DNA from: Halieaceae bacterium | GTDB taxonomy: Bacteria > Pseudomonadota > Gammaproteobacteria > Pseudomonadales > Halieaceae | DNA: 19,537 nucleotides | Assembly (NCBI GenBank): GCA_003331685.1 | Contig: QOPK01000021.1 | Span: 1 to 19,537 of the forward strand | Reading direction: 5' to 3' | In this document: positions 19,180-19,537 of the stretch, one piece after another | Numbering within the stretch: position 1 is the stretch's first letter | Layout: every line of letters begins with the position of its first letter | The notes under the pieces: generated by a model | Database searches by the model: none | The model's input: the letters and a program-made list of their open reading frames with translations, nothing else | What the model was told of the DNA's origin: nothing | Position numbers and translations under genes: made by a program

Positions 19180-19537
19180 TGGCATCAGTGAATTATCAAA
19201 CCCGTCGGGATGAGATCGAAACCTATTTCGATCGCACCGCTGCCGATGCCTGGGCCGCGCTGACATCAGATGCGCCAGTCAGTCGTGTCCGCCAAACGGT
19301 GCGTCGTGGTCGTGACGCGATGCGCGAAACGTTGATGGGCTGGTTGCCTGAAGATCTGACAGGCAGCACTTTGATTGACGCCGGCTGTGGTACCGGCACG
19401 CTGGCCATCGAGGCGGCACAGCGCGGTGCCGAAGTCGTAGCCGTAGATCTGTCGCCCACACTGGTTAATTTGGCCAGAGAGCGGCTGCGTGACCTAAATC
19501 AAACTCTGGACGTGACCTTTTTGGTTGGTGATATGCG
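19179..19537 (+). CDS. bchM: Magnesium-protoporphyrin IX O-methyltransferase, N-terminal part (cut by window end)
   Basis: Methylates Mg-protoporphyrin IX at the ring-C propionate using S-adenosylmethionine. The frame opens at ATG 19179 (TGATG overlap with the bchL stop) and runs 119 codons to the window edge with no stop. The N-terminus has the BchM pattern YFDRTAADAWAALTSDAPVSRVRQTVRRGRDAMRETL (17-52). The SAM-binding motif I, LIDAGCGTGTLAIEAA (65-80), follows, then the acidic end of strand 2, VVAVDLSPTLVNLAR (86-100), and GDM near the edge. About half of the ~230-residue family length is present. Its place after bchL is the standard bchFNBHLM order. Confidence 0.95.

Overview
This window reads as one end of a photosynthesis gene cluster (PGC) from a purple, bacteriochlorophyll-a-making proteobacterium. 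The gene order resembles the Rhodobacter PGC: ppsR-bchG-bch2-bchP on one arm and bchF-N-B-H-L-M on the other. The O2-sensitive cyclase gene bchE, bchJ, aerR/ppaA and idi, which sit beside these genes in Rhodobacter, are absent from the corresponding places. Together with the flanking housekeeping genes, this fits an aerobic anoxygenic phototroph, most likely a marine gammaproteobacterium of the OM60/NOR5 (Halieaceae) type. The taxonomic placement is inference from gene content and protein style, not from a marker gene.

Layout. Positions 1-220 (minus) hold the 5' end of a malonyl-CoA decarboxylase gene cut by the window edge. A roughly 300-bp non-coding gap (221-520) separates it from a divergent glucokinase gene (524-1510, plus). 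Converging on glucokinase is a translationally coupled pair on the minus strand: a large secreted DUF305 + LVIVD beta-propeller protein (3118-5664) followed by a BCCT-family transporter (1526-3118). The PGC begins at about 5721. Its minus-strand arm is ppsR (about 9558-11003), bchG (8569-9477), a PucC-family pigment transporter bch2 (7184-8572), bchP (5991-7187) and a small membrane protein of unknown function (5721-5987). Its plus-strand arm, divergent from ppsR, is bchF (11178), bchN (11711), bchB (12988), bchH (about 14522), bchL (18262) and bchM (19179, cut by the window end). All plus-arm genes overlap by 1 to about 44 nt.

How it works together. BchH binds protoporphyrin IX for Mg insertion, and BchM methylates the Mg-protoporphyrin. 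BchL, BchN and BchB form the dark-operative protochlorophyllide reductase. BchF hydrates the 3-vinyl group. BchG attaches the geranylgeranyl tail and BchP reduces it to phytyl. The PucC-family protein probably handles the pigment at the membrane. PpsR is the redox/light-responsive repressor of such genes. I find four PpsR-type palindromes (three TGT-N12-ACA, one TGT-N11-ACA). They sit over the -35 of the bchF promoter, at the start of ppsR, and as a tandem pair in front of bchG, suggesting repression of both arms and autoregulation.

No tRNA, rRNA, CRISPR array, insertion sequence or phage gene was seen. The least understood items are the small PGC membrane protein after bchP and the DUF305-LVIVD/BCCT operon at the PGC border.
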